Below the pieces are notes generated by a model that did not search any database, was not told the origin of the DNA, and worked only from the letters and a program-made list of their open reading frames with translations. A DNA stretch of 64,000 nt. Origin: Paractinoplanes tereljensis. GTDB taxonomy: Bacteria > Actinomycetota > Actinomycetes > Mycobacteriales > Micromonosporaceae. Below are positions 1 through 9,172 of this stretch, piece after piece (the first letter of the stretch is position 1; every line of letters begins with the position of its first letter). The position numbers and the translations under genes were made by a program. The stretch is from positions 558,001 to 622,000 of the forward strand of contig NZ_BOMY01000002.1 of assembly GCF_016862435.1 (NCBI RefSeq), given 5' to 3'.

Positions 1-1
1 C

Positions 2-70
2 CTGATCGTCTACGTCCTGCTGGGCCGCTGGTTCATCGGTGGCCTGATGGCGGGCTCGGTCAAGAGCTGA
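2..70 (+). CDS. C-terminal end of a carbohydrate ABC transporter permease (partial)
   Basis: Only the last 22 codons are present, ending in TGA at 68-70. The encoded tail (LGRWFIGGLMAGSVKS) matches the usual C-terminus of MalG-type inner-membrane permeases of CUT1 sugar ABC importers, where an aromatic-F-xx-G-L-xx-G-x-V-K ending is typical. The rest of the gene lies upstream of the window, so substrate and partners cannot be seen. Confidence 0.7.
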   Translation: MIVYVLLGRWFIGGLMAGSVKS

Positions 71-147
71 TTTGCGACAAGGCGGGGGCGAGTGAATTGT
101 CCGTTACGGATGACGCACGAACCCCCGCAAACCAATAGGCTTTTAGC

Positions 148-489
148 GTGACCACCGAGGACCAGCCGGCCACCGCCGGCTATGCGGAGCGCATGGCGTT
201 CGCCCTGCAGAAGGACCCCGCGGAACCGGCCCGGCGCACCCACCTGCACCTGAAACTGACCGCGATCACCCTGAGCTGGCTGGTCGCCGTCCCCTTGCTG
301 GTGCTGTTCGGCCTGACCGGCCGAGACCGTGGCGACGACGTCTTCGACCTGGCCGCTTTCACGACGCTGCTGGGCCCGTTCGCGGCCGCGGTGACGGCCA
401 CGAAGAACCACCGTTTCGGCCTGGGCGGCGCCTACGTAGTGCTGACCCTGCTGATGGCCCTGCCGGCGGCCGCAATCACTCGCCTCTGA
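148..489 (+). CDS. Small hypothetical membrane protein, 113 aa
   Basis: GTG start at 148. No family is recognised. The first ~35 residues are hydrophilic; then come three hydrophobic stretches at about residues 38-58, 68-85 and 92-110, so it is probably a three-helix inner-membrane protein. A run of charged residues (GRDRGDD) sits between helices 1 and 2. It follows the sugar permease by 77 bp in the same direction but no functional link can be argued. Its last 14 bp overlap the 3' end of the convergent TIR-STAND gene. Confidence 0.6.
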   Translation: MTTEDQPATAGYAERMAFALQKDPAEPARRTHLHLKLTAITLSWLVAVPLLVLFGLTGRDRGDDVFDLAAFTTLLGPFAAAVTATKNHRFGLGGAYVVLTLLMALPAAAITRL

Positions 490-3400
490 CCGGCCGGGCC
501 ACCGACGTGACCTGCAGCATCATTAGTGACCCGGCGGACGCGGCGCCAATGAACGAGCGTTTCCAGCTCAGCGAATAGATCGGGTCACCCAGCGGCAGTT
601 GGCGGACCAACTCGGCACGACGGGTGTCCCACACCCGGACGGTGCCGTCGTTGCCGGCGCTGATGAGCATTCGCCCGTTCGGGCTGAATGCCACCGCGTT
701 GACCACGTCCGCATTTCCGGCCAGCACTGCCACCTCACGGCAACTGCCGGTGTCCCACAGCCGAACAGTCCCGTCATGTCCGGCACTGGCCAGCATCGGT
801 TCGACGGGACTGAACTTCACCGTCTGCACCGGATGGGTGTGCCCGCTGAGCCGGTCTGGCTGCCAGCTGTCGCCCGGCCGCCACAGCCGCACCGTTCCGT
901 CCTGGCCCGCACCGGCCAGCAACTGCCCGTCCGGGCTGAATGCCACCGCCAGGATCACCCCGGCACCGAACGTCTGCGCGTGCTCTAGTCGGCCGGTCTC
1001 CACCTCCCACAACCGCACCACGCCGTCGTGGCCGGCACTGGCGAGCACGCGGCCGTCCGGGCTGAACGACACCGCCCGCACCGCGCCAGCATGAGCGCTG
1101 AACAAGGCCCGACGCCGGCGCCGTTCGACGTCCCAGATCCGGACGTTCTCATCCCCGCCACCGCTGGCCAGCAGCTTCCCGTCCGGGCTGAACGAAGCGG
1201 CGAAGATCGGACCGGTCTCGGTCGGGTTCCATGGCGAGAAGTCGGAGAAAATGTCCCGGCTCTGGCCATCGCGGGATGTTCGGAACCGGACCGTTCCGTC
1301 GTTGTACGCGCCGGCCAGCAACCGCCCGTCCGGGCTGAGCGAGACCGCCAGTGCCTGGCCAAACTGCCGGACTGGGCTTGCGTGCCGCCGCTCGGTGTCC
1401 GGCTGCCAGAGGCGCAAGGTCTCGTCCGAACTGCCGCTGGCCAGCAGTGTCCCACCCGGGCTGAAGGCCAGCGAACGGATCACGCCGGTGTGCCCTCGCA
1501 ACTCGGCACACCTCTTAGCCTCGGGCAACTCCCACAGGCGGATCGTCCGGTCCTGGCCGGCGCTGGCGAGCAGTTCCCCGCCCGGGCTGAACGCCACCGC
1601 CTCCACCGTGCCGGCGTGCCCGGCCAGTGGTGGGCGCCGGCGGCCGCTGTCGAGTTCCCAGAGGCGCACCGTGCCGTCCCGGCCGGCGCTGGCCAGAAAC
1701 CGGCCGTCCTGGCTGAAAACGACGCTCCGAACGCCGCCCGCGTGACCGGCCCGCGAGAGCCGCTGCCGGCCGGTGTCGGTCTCCCACAACCGCACCGTCC
1801 ATCCGCCCGCGGTGGCCAGCACTCGTCCGGTCGGGCTGAACGCGATCGCTCGTACCCCTTCGGTGTGCCCAGTAGCGATGACCCGGAGGAGTTTCCCGTC
1901 CAGATTCCACAGCCGGACGTCGCCGTCCTGGTCAGCGCTGGCGAGTTGCTCACCGTCGGGACTGAACGCAACCGCCCGGACCGGGCCCAGGTGCTCGCTG
2001 AGCACGAGACGTTGCCGGAGGTTGTCGAGCTCCCACATTCGGACCGTACGGTCCGACCCGGCGCTGGCGAGGAACCGTCCGTCCGGGCTGAACGCTACCG
2101 CTTGCACGCCGCCCGCGTGCCCGGTCAGGACGGCCCACTGCCGGCCACTGGCTGCTTCGGACAACCGCACCGTTCCGTCGTGACCAGCCCCGGCCAGGAG
2201 CTGTCCGTCCGGGCTGAAGGCGACCGTCGCCACCGCGCCGGCGTGGCCGGTGAGAGTCCGCAACGAGGCGGTCGGTATCGGACGCAGACCCCATCGAGGC
2301 CGTAGGAAGACCGGGGGCAGCAACGGGTCCAGCCGCTGCTGCCCGGACATGTCGCCGCCCGCCAGCCAGCACCGCATCGCCGCGGCCACGTCACCGGCGT
2401 CGGCCAAGCCGACGAAGAGGTGGCCGTGCCGGGCCAACCAATCCTTCAACCAGCCGATTCGCGGATTGTCGGGCAATGTCTCGGCGGCGACGGTCAGATC
2501 TGCCTCTGCCGCGTGCGGGCCGCCGAGGGCGATGCGACGAGCCAGATAGGCGATGTCCGTCGCGGTCGCACGGACCCCGGCCACGTCCTCGGCCAGCCGC
2601 AGATGATCAACAAGATGATCCCAGATGTACGGCTCGGCCAGCGGCAGCCCCCACCACCCGTCCTCGCCCCCAGCGGGCAGCAGCAGCCGGTAGGTGGCAA
2701 GCAGATCGGCGTGCAGAGCTCGCAGGTCGTCGGTCTGCAGTACGAGATAGTCGTGCTGCAGATCGTGGAAAGTGACGTGCTCGTCCACCACCCGCAGCAA
2801 CTCGGCGTCAGCCAGCACGGCCAGCTCACTCCGCGCGGTCTCCGCGGTCACGCCCCGCCGATGACTCCAGAAGCGGGCAATCACCTCGACCGGTATCCCG
2901 GTGTCCGGCGGATAAACCGCCAAGCTGACGTAGGCGTCCCGCAGAAGCGGCGATAGTGCGGCCGTGGCCACCTGCATGGCTTTGAAGGTGTTGGCGTATG
3001 GATGGTCGAGGAAGGTATCCGTGCCGATCTTGAGGCCGGCGGCGACCTGAGTCCAGCTCATCCCACCGCGTACGGCCGCGGCGGCCAGCGCCAGCGCCAG
3101 CGCCACCCGTCCGGTCGCGACCACCACCTGATTGACATCGTCCGGCAGCTCGCCTATCGGAGTGCCACTGATCGCCGCGAGGAGCTGTCGTGCCGCTCCT
3201 TCCGGCAGGAGCCCGAGCTGCGTGACGTCGGCCTGCACGGCGGCCAGCACGCCGTCGTCCCGGCTCGTGAACAGGATGCGGCCCCGTGGCCCGGTCACTC
3301 GGAACGCGGCGGCCGCGTCCTCGCTCCACACGTCGTCGACGACCAGCAGCACCTGTTGGTCGGCCAGGGCCTCGCTCAGCAGGCGCAAGCCGTCCTCGGC

Positions 3401-4279
3401 CGCACGGACATCGCCGGCCGGTCGGCCTAGCCGGGCCAGGAGCTCGGCTTGGGCGGCGGTCGGGTCGGACCGCTCACCGAGTGTCACCCAGTAGACGCCG
3501 TCCGGGAAGTAGGTCCGGACCTGTTCGTCGCGGGCCAGGGCCGCGGCGAGGACGGATTTCCCGATGCCACCCTGGCCGTAGAGACCCAGGGCGGCGGCAT
3601 TCCCGGTGACGCCGACAACCGCGCTGGCGGATCGCAGAATCACCGTGCGCAGCCGCTCCAGCTCGGTCCGGTGCTGGTAGCCCGGTGGAAGCGGCGGAAC
3701 CCCACTGATCGAGCCGAGGCGGAGCGTGCCGACCAAGGACTCCACGACCGGTGGGAACACGACTATCTCCGGCTCCGGAACAAGATTGTTGCCCGCCGCT
3801 CCGGACGCGGGATCCAGCAGACCGACCAGCCGACGGCAGATCCGGACGAGTCGGGCGTCCCGCTCGCCGGGCGTGCCGACGCCGGCGTCGAGCGGGCCAT
3901 CCTGCCCCGGATCGTGCGCCCACTGGAGTCGCTCGAGCCGTGGTTCGAGCTCCCACAGGCAATCCCGCACCAGGACCGGGGCCAGCCGGGCACCACCGGC
4001 AGCGAGCTGTGGCAGTTCCTCCTCGATGATGAACCGTGATGCGAGGAAGTCTCCGCTGACCAGCAGCACGGCCAGCGCGGTCCGGTCAATGACATCGGTC
4101 AGGTCACGCCGCCAATCGGCGCCGATCGGGAGGTACGGGTCCGCCCAGATCTCGATACCCCGCTTGCGCGTCAACGGCGTCAACAACACCATCAGCCGGT
4201 CCAGCCAGGGACGATCCTTGTGGCTGTAGCTGATGAAGATCAGGTCGTGGGCGGAAGGGCCCGATCCGCCGCCGTTCAT
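476..4279 (-). CDS. TIR / NB-ARC / WD40-repeat STAND protein, 1267 aa
   Basis: Residues ~11-135 form a TIR domain: start DLIFISYSHKD, a WAD..LPIGADW segment, and SRFIIEEELPQL, which holds the glutamate expected for NAD-cleaving TIRs. A STAND ATPase follows, with Walker A GQGGIGKS near residue 231, Walker B LLVVDDVW near 312 and a sensor-like RILFTSRDD. Residues ~670-1260 hold about 14 WD40 blades (repeated SPDG..LAS.G.D.TVRLW), enough for two seven-bladed propellers. The architecture suggests a signal-sensing switch: WD40 binds a trigger, NB-ARC oligomerises, TIR acts. I prefer ATG 4279 (GGAG 7 nt upstream) to TTG 4300. It lies 10 nt downstream of the HAD stop, so the two are probably co-translated. 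Defence is plausible; regulation of growth or development is an alternative. Confidence 0.9.
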   Translation of the reverse strand: MNGGGSGPSAHDLIFISYSHKDRPWLDRLMVLLTPLTRKRGIEIWADPYLPIGADWRRDLTDVIDRTALAVLLVSGDFLASRFIIEEELPQLAAGGARLAPVLVRDCLWELEPRLERLQWAHDPGQDGPLDAGVGTPGERDARLVRICRRLVGLLDPASGAAGNNLVPEPEIVVFPPVVESLVGTLRLGSISGVPPLPPGYQHRTELERLRTVILRSASAVVGVTGNAAALGLYGQGGIGKSVLAAALARDEQVRTYFPDGVYWVTLGERSDPTAAQAELLARLGRPAGDVRAAEDGLRLLSEALADQQVLLVVDDVWSEDAAAAFRVTGPRGRILFTSRDDGVLAAVQADVTQLGLLPEGAARQLLAAISGTPIGELPDDVNQVVVATGRVALALALAAAAVRGGMSWTQVAAGLKIGTDTFLDHPYANTFKAMQVATAALSPLLRDAYVSLAVYPPDTGIPVEVIARFWSHRRGVTAETARSELAVLADAELLRVVDEHVTFHDLQHDYLVLQTDDLRALHADLLATYRLLLPAGGEDGWWGLPLAEPYIWDHLVDHLRLAEDVAGVRATATDIAYLARRIALGGPHAAEADLTVAAETLPDNPRIGWLKDWLARHGHLFVGLADAGDVAAAMRCWLAGGDMSGQQRLDPLLPPVFLRPRWGLRPIPTASLRTLTGHAGAVATVAFSPDGQLLAGAGHDGTVRLSEAASGRQWAVLTGHAGGVQAVAFSPDGRFLASAGSDRTVRMWELDNLRQRLVLSEHLGPVRAVAFSPDGEQLASADQDGDVRLWNLDGKLLRVIATGHTEGVRAIAFSPTGRVLATAGGWTVRLWETDTGRQRLSRAGHAGGVRSVVFSQDGRFLASAGRDGTVRLWELDSGRRRPPLAGHAGTVEAVAFSPGGELLASAGQDRTIRLWELPEAKRCAELRGHTGVIRSLAFSPGGTLLASGSSDETLRLWQPDTERRHASPVRQFGQALAVSLSPDGRLLAGAYNDGTVRFRTSRDGQSRDIFSDFSPWNPTETGPIFAASFSPDGKLLASGGGDENVRIWDVERRRRRALFSAHAGAVRAVSFSPDGRVLASAGHDGVVRLWEVETGRLEHAQTFGAGVILAVAFSPDGQLLAGAGQDGTVRLWRPGDSWQPDRLSGHTHPVQTVKFSPVEPMLASAGHDGTVRLWDTGSCREVAVLAGNADVVNAVAFSPNGRMLISAGNDGTVRVWDTRRAELVRQLPLGDPIYSLSWKRSFIGAASAGSLMMLQVTSVARPVRGE

Positions 4280-4289
4280 GGGCACTCCG

Positions 4290-4952
4290 TCAAGGACCAA
4301 CCACCTCGGCGGCCCACCCGATCAACGCGAGATCCGCCAACGAGGTATAAACCGCGTCGGTCTCAAGATCCACGCCGGGCAGCGACGGCACTCCGACCAC
4401 GAACATGCCGGCCGCCCGCGCCGAACAAACACCCGTTCGTGAGTCCTCGAAGGCAACGCTTCGCGCCGGGTCGGCCCCCAGCCCGGCACAGGCGACGAGG
4501 TAGAGGTCGGGAGCCGGCTTCGGATTCTCGACATCGTCGGCCGAGTAGATGTGGTCGAACAGGTCGTTCAGGCCGGCGGACAGCAGGGCGGCATCGACGA
4601 ACGAGCGTGGGCTGTTACTTGCCACCGCTAGCGGGACCCGGTCGTGCAGCTTCACCACCAAGTCGCGGGCGCCGGGCAGGGCGTCCGCGCCGGCCGCCAG
4701 CTCCTCAGCCACCAAGCTATGCAGGCGCTTGGCCACCGCCCCCACCTCGTCGGGGCGGCCGAAGTAAGCCGCCATCGCGGCCGCGCCGTCCTCCAGGGTC
4801 TTTCCGATCAGGAGTTTCTTCTGTTCCAGGCCGAAGGCGTGGCCGTGCTCGGCGAAGATCTTCGTCTCGGCTCTGGTCCAGCAGGTTTCGGTGTCTACCA
4901 GCAGGCCGTCGCAGTCGAAAACGACCGATTCCACGTCTTGGGGCAGCGACAT
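4290..4952 (-). CDS. HAD-superfamily hydrolase (beta-phosphoglucomutase/phosphatase-like), 220 aa
   Basis: Motif I VVFDCDGLLVDTE (nucleophile Asp near residue 13), motif II ASNSPRSF, motif III lysine in ENPKPAPD and motif IV FEDSRTG are all present, so the Rossmann HAD core is complete with an alpha-helical C1 cap. The family acts on small phosphorylated metabolites, often sugar phosphates; the substrate is not readable from the sequence. It is the first gene of a leftward pair with the TIR-STAND gene (10-nt gap to that ATG) and is divergent from the LigD-like gene with only 38 bp between starts. Confidence 0.88.
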   Translation of the reverse strand: MSLPQDVESVVFDCDGLLVDTETCWTRAETKIFAEHGHAFGLEQKKLLIGKTLEDGAAAMAAYFGRPDEVGAVAKRLHSLVAEELAAGADALPGARDLVVKLHDRVPLAVASNSPRSFVDAALLSAGLNDLFDHIYSADDVENPKPAPDLYLVACAGLGADPARSVAFEDSRTGVCSARAAGMFVVGVPSLPGVDLETDAVYTSLADLALIGWAAEVVGP

Positions 4953-4990
4953 GGGCCGACAATACGACCCGGACGCGAGAGGATGGCGGG

Positions 4991-5947
4991 GTGGCGGACA
5001 CGGGTGAGGAACGCGACGGGGTCAAGCTGACCAACCTCGACCAGGAGCTGTTCGAGGGGGCCGGCGCTACCAAGCGTGACCTCGTCGACTACCTCGACGC
5101 GGTCGGCGAGCGGTTCATCGCGGTGCTCGCGGACCGGCCGCTGTCGGTGATTCGGCTGCTTCGCGGGCAGGACCAGTTCATGCAGAAGAACCTGCCGAAA
5201 TACACGCCGGAGTGGGTGCCGCGCACCGAGGTGTGGGCGGAGGCCTCGCATCGGAAGGTGACCTACGGGCTGTGCAACGACCGGCGGACGCTGCTGTGGT
5301 TCGGCAACCAGCGGGCCATCGAATATCACCCGGGGTTGATGCTGGCCGGTGATCACCACCCGACCCACCTGATCATGGATCTTGACCCACCCGATGGGGG
5401 TGGATTCGGGGCGGCGGTGGCCGCCGCGAAGCTTGTGCGGCAGGTGCTGGCCGACATCGGCTTGGCGGGGGCGTTGAAGACCAGCGGGTCCAAGGGCGTG
5501 CACGTGTTCGTGCCGCTCGACGGGAAGGCGCCGGCCGACGAGGTGGCCGCGGCCACCCGGGCGGTCGCGGCCCGGGCCGAACGCCTCGACCCGGAGCTGG
5601 CGACCACGGCCTTCATCCGGGACGACCGGCACGGGAAGGTCTTCCTGGACGCGACCCGGTCCGGCGGCGCTACCGTCGCCGCGGCCTACAGCCCGCGGAT
5701 TCGGCCGGGAGTGCGGGTCTCCTTCCCGATCGCCTGGGACGAGGCCGACAACGTCAAACCCGAAGACTTCACCATCCGTACGGTGCCGGAGCTGCTCGGC
5801 GAGCACGACCGGTGGGCCGAAGCCATGCCGGCGCCGCAAACCCTGGACCCCGGCCTGGTCTCGGAAGGACACACCATTCCGGTGGCTCGCGTGCAGGCCA
5901 TGCATGAGGGGAAAAGGCGGGCCAAGGCGCGTCGCGAGGCGGACTGA
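4991..5947 (+). CDS. LigD-type primase/polymerase domain protein (stand-alone), 318 aa
   Basis: The protein begins KLTNLDQELF..GATKRDLVDYL and contains the archaeo-eukaryotic primase signatures of the LigD polymerase domain: HLIMDLDPP (metal-binding Asp pair), TSGSKGVHVFVPL and DRHGKVFLDATR. This domain adds nucleotides at double-strand breaks in non-homologous end joining with Ku. Ligase and nuclease domains are absent, so this is a free-standing PolDom. No ku or ligase gene is in the window. The GTG at 4991, preceded by GAGAGGA, gives the conserved N-terminus; the frame stays open upstream to 4220, but that part is antisense to the HAD gene. Confidence 0.88.
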   Translation: MADTGEERDGVKLTNLDQELFEGAGATKRDLVDYLDAVGERFIAVLADRPLSVIRLLRGQDQFMQKNLPKYTPEWVPRTEVWAEASHRKVTYGLCNDRRTLLWFGNQRAIEYHPGLMLAGDHHPTHLIMDLDPPDGGGFGAAVAAAKLVRQVLADIGLAGALKTSGSKGVHVFVPLDGKAPADEVAAATRAVAARAERLDPELATTAFIRDDRHGKVFLDATRSGGATVAAAYSPRIRPGVRVSFPIAWDEADNVKPEDFTIRTVPELLGEHDRWAEAMPAPQTLDPGLVSEGHTIPVARVQAMHEGKRRAKARREAD

Positions 5948-6001
5948 CGGAGCCGAGCTTCCGGGGACGGCGTAAATGGGGTTGGGAGCCGTCACGCGTA
6001 C

Positions 6002-6529
6002 CTATAAAAGGTCCCGCCAGAATGTCGCCGTCGCGCGGACCGGATGGTCCGCGGGTTTTCCCAGGTTGAATTCGCGGTTGAGCCAGTCGGGCAGGTCGTT
6101 GCCGTAGTGGACGACGTCGGTCTGGTAGACCGACAGCACCGGATGGGTCGGCATGACGGCCGGCAGGTAGCGATGCGAATAGAGCGGGATCAATCGCGGC
6201 GCGGTCAGCAGAAAGGTCTTCGCGGCGGCCAGCGCGGCGCCCGGATCGCCGGGCCGAAAGCCCCATCCCTCGTACCAGAAACTGTTCTCGACGACGTCGA
6301 AGAGGACACCCTCCACCGGTGCGGCCAGGCGTTCGCGCAGCGCGGAGCGGTCGGGGCTGCGCCAATCCGGCCAGCCGCGGCCGGACGGCAGGCCGGCGGC
6401 CAGGAAATCGCGATGATCGGGGGCGAAGGTGAAGCCGAACTCGTGCTCGATGGCGGAGAGTTCCTGGTCGGAGAGTCCGGCGGCGATGGGGAATCGGCCG
6501 GACGCGGCGAGTAGTTCCGCGGCAGTCAC
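6002..6529 (-). CDS. SMI1/KNR4 (SUKH)-like protein, 175 aa
   Basis: The N-terminal part (GLSDQELSAIEHEFGFTFAPDHRDFL) matches the SUKH fold start, followed by tryptophan/aspartate-rich segments (GWPDWRSPD, NSFWYEGWGFRPGDP) typical of the superfamily. SUKH proteins often act as immunity proteins against contact-dependent toxins, but many are orphan. No toxin gene is next to it. It is divergent from the histidine kinase gene, sharing the short region with the palindrome at 6564-6581. Confidence 0.7.
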   Translation of the reverse strand: MTAAELLAASGRFPIAAGLSDQELSAIEHEFGFTFAPDHRDFLAAGLPSGRGWPDWRSPDRSALRERLAAPVEGVLFDVVENSFWYEGWGFRPGDPGAALAAAKTFLLTAPRLIPLYSHRYLPAVMPTHPVLSVYQTDVVHYGNDLPDWLNREFNLGKPADHPVRATATFWRDLL

Positions 6530-6563
6530 CCGGTTACCTTATCGGGATGAGTGACGGCGGCCG

Positions 6564-6581
6564 ATACACCGATTGGTGTAT
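6564..6581. promoter_or_regulatory. Perfect 7-bp inverted repeat, candidate operator
   Basis: ATACACC-GATT-GGTGTAT lies between the divergent SUKH-like gene (start 6529) and the histidine kinase (start 6609). AT-rich palindromes like this stand out in the high-GC background. It ends 27 nt before the preferred kinase start, so it could overlap the kinase promoter. The binding protein is unknown. Confidence 0.45.
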
Positions 6582-6608
6582 ACCGAGGTGACATCTTGGG
6601 GACGACGC

Positions 6609-7721
6609 GTGCGGGCGGCCGCCGAAAATAGCGTGCCGGGCATGAACTTCCTCCTTACCCTGATCGGGGTGCCGGCCGGGCTTGCGATCACCGGCGGCAA
6701 CGCGCAAACCGTCATGACCGCCACGCTGGCCTGCTGGCTCGCGATCGGCACCCTGTTCCTGCGCCGGTGGCCACTCACCGTGCTGATCCTGTCGATGCTC
6801 TCCGTGATCGCGTTCCGCACCGCGTCACTTGTCACGTCGGGCTGGGTCTGGCCGGCCACGGCCGCCCTGGCGGCCCTCGCGCTGAGCGGAAGGCTGCGGG
6901 CCGCGATCATCACGGCCACGTGCGGGCTGCTGTACGGATTCACCTGGGACACTTTCGTCGATACCGACCGGGGGGTCGACTGGGCACTCGGTCACGTCGG
7001 CGGCGAGGTTCTGTGGGTGGCGGCGGTGCTGGCCGCCGCGACCGCCTACCGCAACACCCTGCGCTGGCGGTCCGAGGTGGCCCGCCGGCTCGAACAGGAC
7101 GAGCACGAGCGCGAGCTGGAATCCCGCCGGCGGCGGGCCGAGGAGCGTGTGGAAATCGCCCGTGACCTGCACGATGTCGTCTCGCACACGCTGGCCGTGG
7201 TGGGCGTGCACCTGAACGTGGCGCTGGACGCGTTCGACGCCGACCCGACCGAGGCCAAGGAGTCGCTGCGGCTGGCGCAGGAGGTCCGCGGCCGGGCGAT
7301 GACCGACCTGAAGTCGCTGGTCGGCGTGCTGCGCGACCCGCTGTCCGACCTCGGTGGCCTGGACCGGCTGGTCGAGCAGGTGCGGTCGGCCGGGCTCGAG
7401 GTGTCGCTCAACGAGTTCGGCGACCGGACCGACGTGCCGGCGCCGGTCGCCACCGCGGTCTTCCGGGTGGTGCAGGAGTCACTGACCAACATCGTGCGGC
7501 ATTCCGGAGCGTCACGGGTTGCGGTGACGCTGCGCTACGCGCCGGCCAGCGTGGTGGTCGACGTGCAGGACAACGGCCAGGGCGCCGAGGCGCCGGCCGA
7601 CGGCCACGGCATTTCCGGCATGCGGGAGCGGGTGGCCGCGCTGGGCGGCGCGCTCACGGCCGGTCCGACCAAGGGCGGTTTCACCGTACGGGCGACGATC
7701 CCGTTCGGGGGCCTTCTGTGA
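6609..7721 (+). CDS. Sensor histidine kinase, NarL-family (HisKA_3), 370 aa
   Basis: The N-terminal ~150 residues hold about five hydrophobic segments, so the sensor is membrane-embedded without a large outer domain. A basic coiled segment ([22 protein letters not shown]) leads to the HisKA_3 box [12 protein letters not shown], with the phospho-acceptor His at residue 188. The HATPase region shows [15 protein letters not shown] (N box), DVQDNGQG and [11 protein letters not shown] (G boxes). GTG 6609 (GGGGA upstream) is preferred; TTG 6573 is an in-frame alternative inside the palindrome. Overlaps the response regulator start by 4 nt. The trigger is unknown. Confidence 0.88.
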   Translation: MRAAAENSVPGMNFLLTLIGVPAGLAITGGNAQTVMTATLACWLAIGTLFLRRWPLTVLILSMLSVIAFRTASLVTSGWVWPATAALAALALSGRLRAAIITATCGLLYGFTWDTFVDTDRGVDWALGHVGGEVLWVAAVLAAATAYRNTLRWRSEVARRLEQDEHERELESRRRRAEERVEIARDLHDVVSHTLAVVGVHLNVALDAFDADPTEAKESLRLAQEVRGRAMTDLKSLVGVLRDPLSDLGGLDRLVEQVRSAGLEVSLNEFGDRTDVPAPVATAVFRVVQESLTNIVRHSGASRVAVTLRYAPASVVVDVQDNGQGAEAPADGHGISGMRERVAALGGALTAGPTKGGFTVRATIPFGGLL

Positions 7722-8371
7722 CCATCTCGGTCCTCCTCGCCGACGACCAGCACCTGGTCCGCGCCGGTTTCCGCAGCCTGCTGCGCCGGGACAAGGACCT
7801 CGTGGTCGTCGGCGAGGCGTCGACCGGCGACGAGGTGGTCCGCACCGCCCGGCAGCTGCGCCCCGACGTGATCCTGATGGACATCCGGATGCCCGGCCTG
7901 GACGGCATCGCCGCAACCCGCCAGATCCTGTCCGAGATGGACACCCGAGTGATCATCCTGACCACCTTCGAGACCGACGAGTACGTCTTCGCCGCCCTGG
8001 CCGCCGGGGCCAGCGGCTTCCTGACCAAGGAGATCAGCCCCGACGGCCTGCGCCAGGCGGTGCGGGTGGTCGCGGGCGGCGACGCCCTGCTGTCGCCGAG
8101 TGTGACCCGCCGGGTGGTGAGCCAGTTCGCTCACCGCCCGGTGCCGGCGGCCACAACCGGCGGCAACCGGCTGACGGTGCTGACCGACCGCGAGCGCGAG
8201 GTGGTGCGCCTGGTCGCGACCGGCCTGTCCAACGACGAGATCGCCCGCGAACTGGTGATCAGCCCGCTGACCGCGAAGACCCACATCACCCGCGCGATCA
8301 CTAAGCTGGGCGTCCGCGACCGGGTCCAGCTGGTGATCATCGCCTTCGAGGACGGCCTGGTCAGCTCCTGA
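7718..8371 (+). CDS. NarL/LuxR-family response regulator, 217 aa
   Basis: Receiver domain at residues ~3-120: acidic pair D9-D10, phospho-acceptor D55 in [11 protein letters not shown] in [10 protein letters not shown] and K in FLTKEISP. A GerE/LuxR helix-turn-helix covers ~150-210 ([36 protein letters not shown] shows the family pattern). It is the cognate partner of the preceding kinase: GTG start within a GTGA overlap. It probably works as a transcription factor controlling nearby or own genes. Its last 11 bp overlap the convergent PhzF gene. Confidence 0.93.
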   Translation: MTISVLLADDQHLVRAGFRSLLRRDKDLVVVGEASTGDEVVRTARQLRPDVILMDIRMPGLDGIAATRQILSEMDTRVIILTTFETDEYVFAALAAGASGFLTKEISPDGLRQAVRVVAGGDALLSPSVTRRVVSQFAHRPVPAATTGGNRLTVLTDREREVVRLVATGLSNDEIARELVISPLTAKTHITRAITKLGVRDRVQLVIIAFEDGLVSS

Positions 8372-9137
8372 TCGCCGCGATGCCGCCGACTAGGCCGGGG
8401 CGGGCCGTGATGGTGGCCGGGTGGCCGAGGGAGTCGCCCATGTCGACGCTGATCGGCCGAGCGAGGTGGGCGGCCAGGCAGGCGGTGCTGTTGGCGTTGG
8501 CGATGTCCTCGGGAACGCCGATGGCCGGCGCGAACATCCGAGCCGCGCAGCGGCCGCCGTCGTCCGGAAGCGTGTGGACGTAACAGCCGAGCAGACCGGC
8601 CGCCAGGGTGGCGGCCCGCAACCGGTCGAGGTCGGGGCGGAGGGCGGCCAGGATCCGCCGATCAGCGACCGGGACCAGCAGGCGCGGACGACCGAGGGTG
8701 GCGACAAACATCGGTGGTCCCGCTGGCACGCCGAGCGATGCGCATATTTCGGATAGGTCCGAGGTGGCCGGCGAGAGAGTGATCGGCCCGGGCTCGAACG
8801 CGGCATCGAAGCAGCCATCGCCGACCCGGACCGCCCGGCCGCGAATGGTGTGGCCGGAGATCTGCAGGACATGGTCGGCGCGGCCGGTTCGCTGGGCCCG
8901 CACCGCGAGAACCGCCACGGTTCCGTGTCCGCAAGCCGGGAGTTCGCCCTCGGACGTGAAGAAACGCACGGCACCGGACGGCGACACGAAGGCCGCGTGC
9001 GAGACACCGATCCGGACCGGCGTCGCCCGCCGCTCGTCGTCGGAGAACGGCCCGTCATCCAGCACGACCGTGGGGCTGCCGCCGGAGCCGTCGCGCCGGC
9101 AGGCATCGACAACGGAAAACGCGGCGACCGCTCGCAC
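8361..9137 (-). CDS. PhzF-family isomerase/epimerase, about 258 aa
   Basis: The PhzF fold is shown by VVLDDGPFSD, VRFFTSEGELPACGHGTVAVL (active-site glutamate and GHGT loop) and the second-half NANSTACLAAHL. Family members isomerise small acids, as in phenazine synthesis; the substrate here is unknown. In the sequence as given, the frame stays open upstream through the WYL regulator with no stop, so a WYL-PhzF fusion of 607 aa (8361-10184) is formally encoded. Candidate independent starts are GTG 9137, matching the usual PhzF start, and GTG 9176, which overlaps a TGA in the neighbouring frame (GTGA). Confidence 0.75.
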   Translation of the reverse strand: MRAVAAFSVVDACRRDGSGGSPTVVLDDGPFSDDERRATPVRIGVSHAAFVSPSGAVRFFTSEGELPACGHGTVAVLAVRAQRTGRADHVLQISGHTIRGRAVRVGDGCFDAAFEPGPITLSPATSDLSEICASLGVPAGPPMFVATLGRPRLLVPVADRRILAALRPDLDRLRAATLAAGLLGCYVHTLPDDGGRCAARMFAPAIGVPEDIANANSTACLAAHLARPISVDMGDSLGHPATITARPGLVGGIAAIRS

Positions 9138-9172
9138 CCGACGATCGTAGAGCGAGCGGCGCCGAGCTGGCC

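Noticed and set aside
4220..4990. An extension of the LigD-like protein upstream of 4991
   Set aside because: It is Arg/Pro-rich shadow coding opposite the HAD gene; the family start is at 4991.
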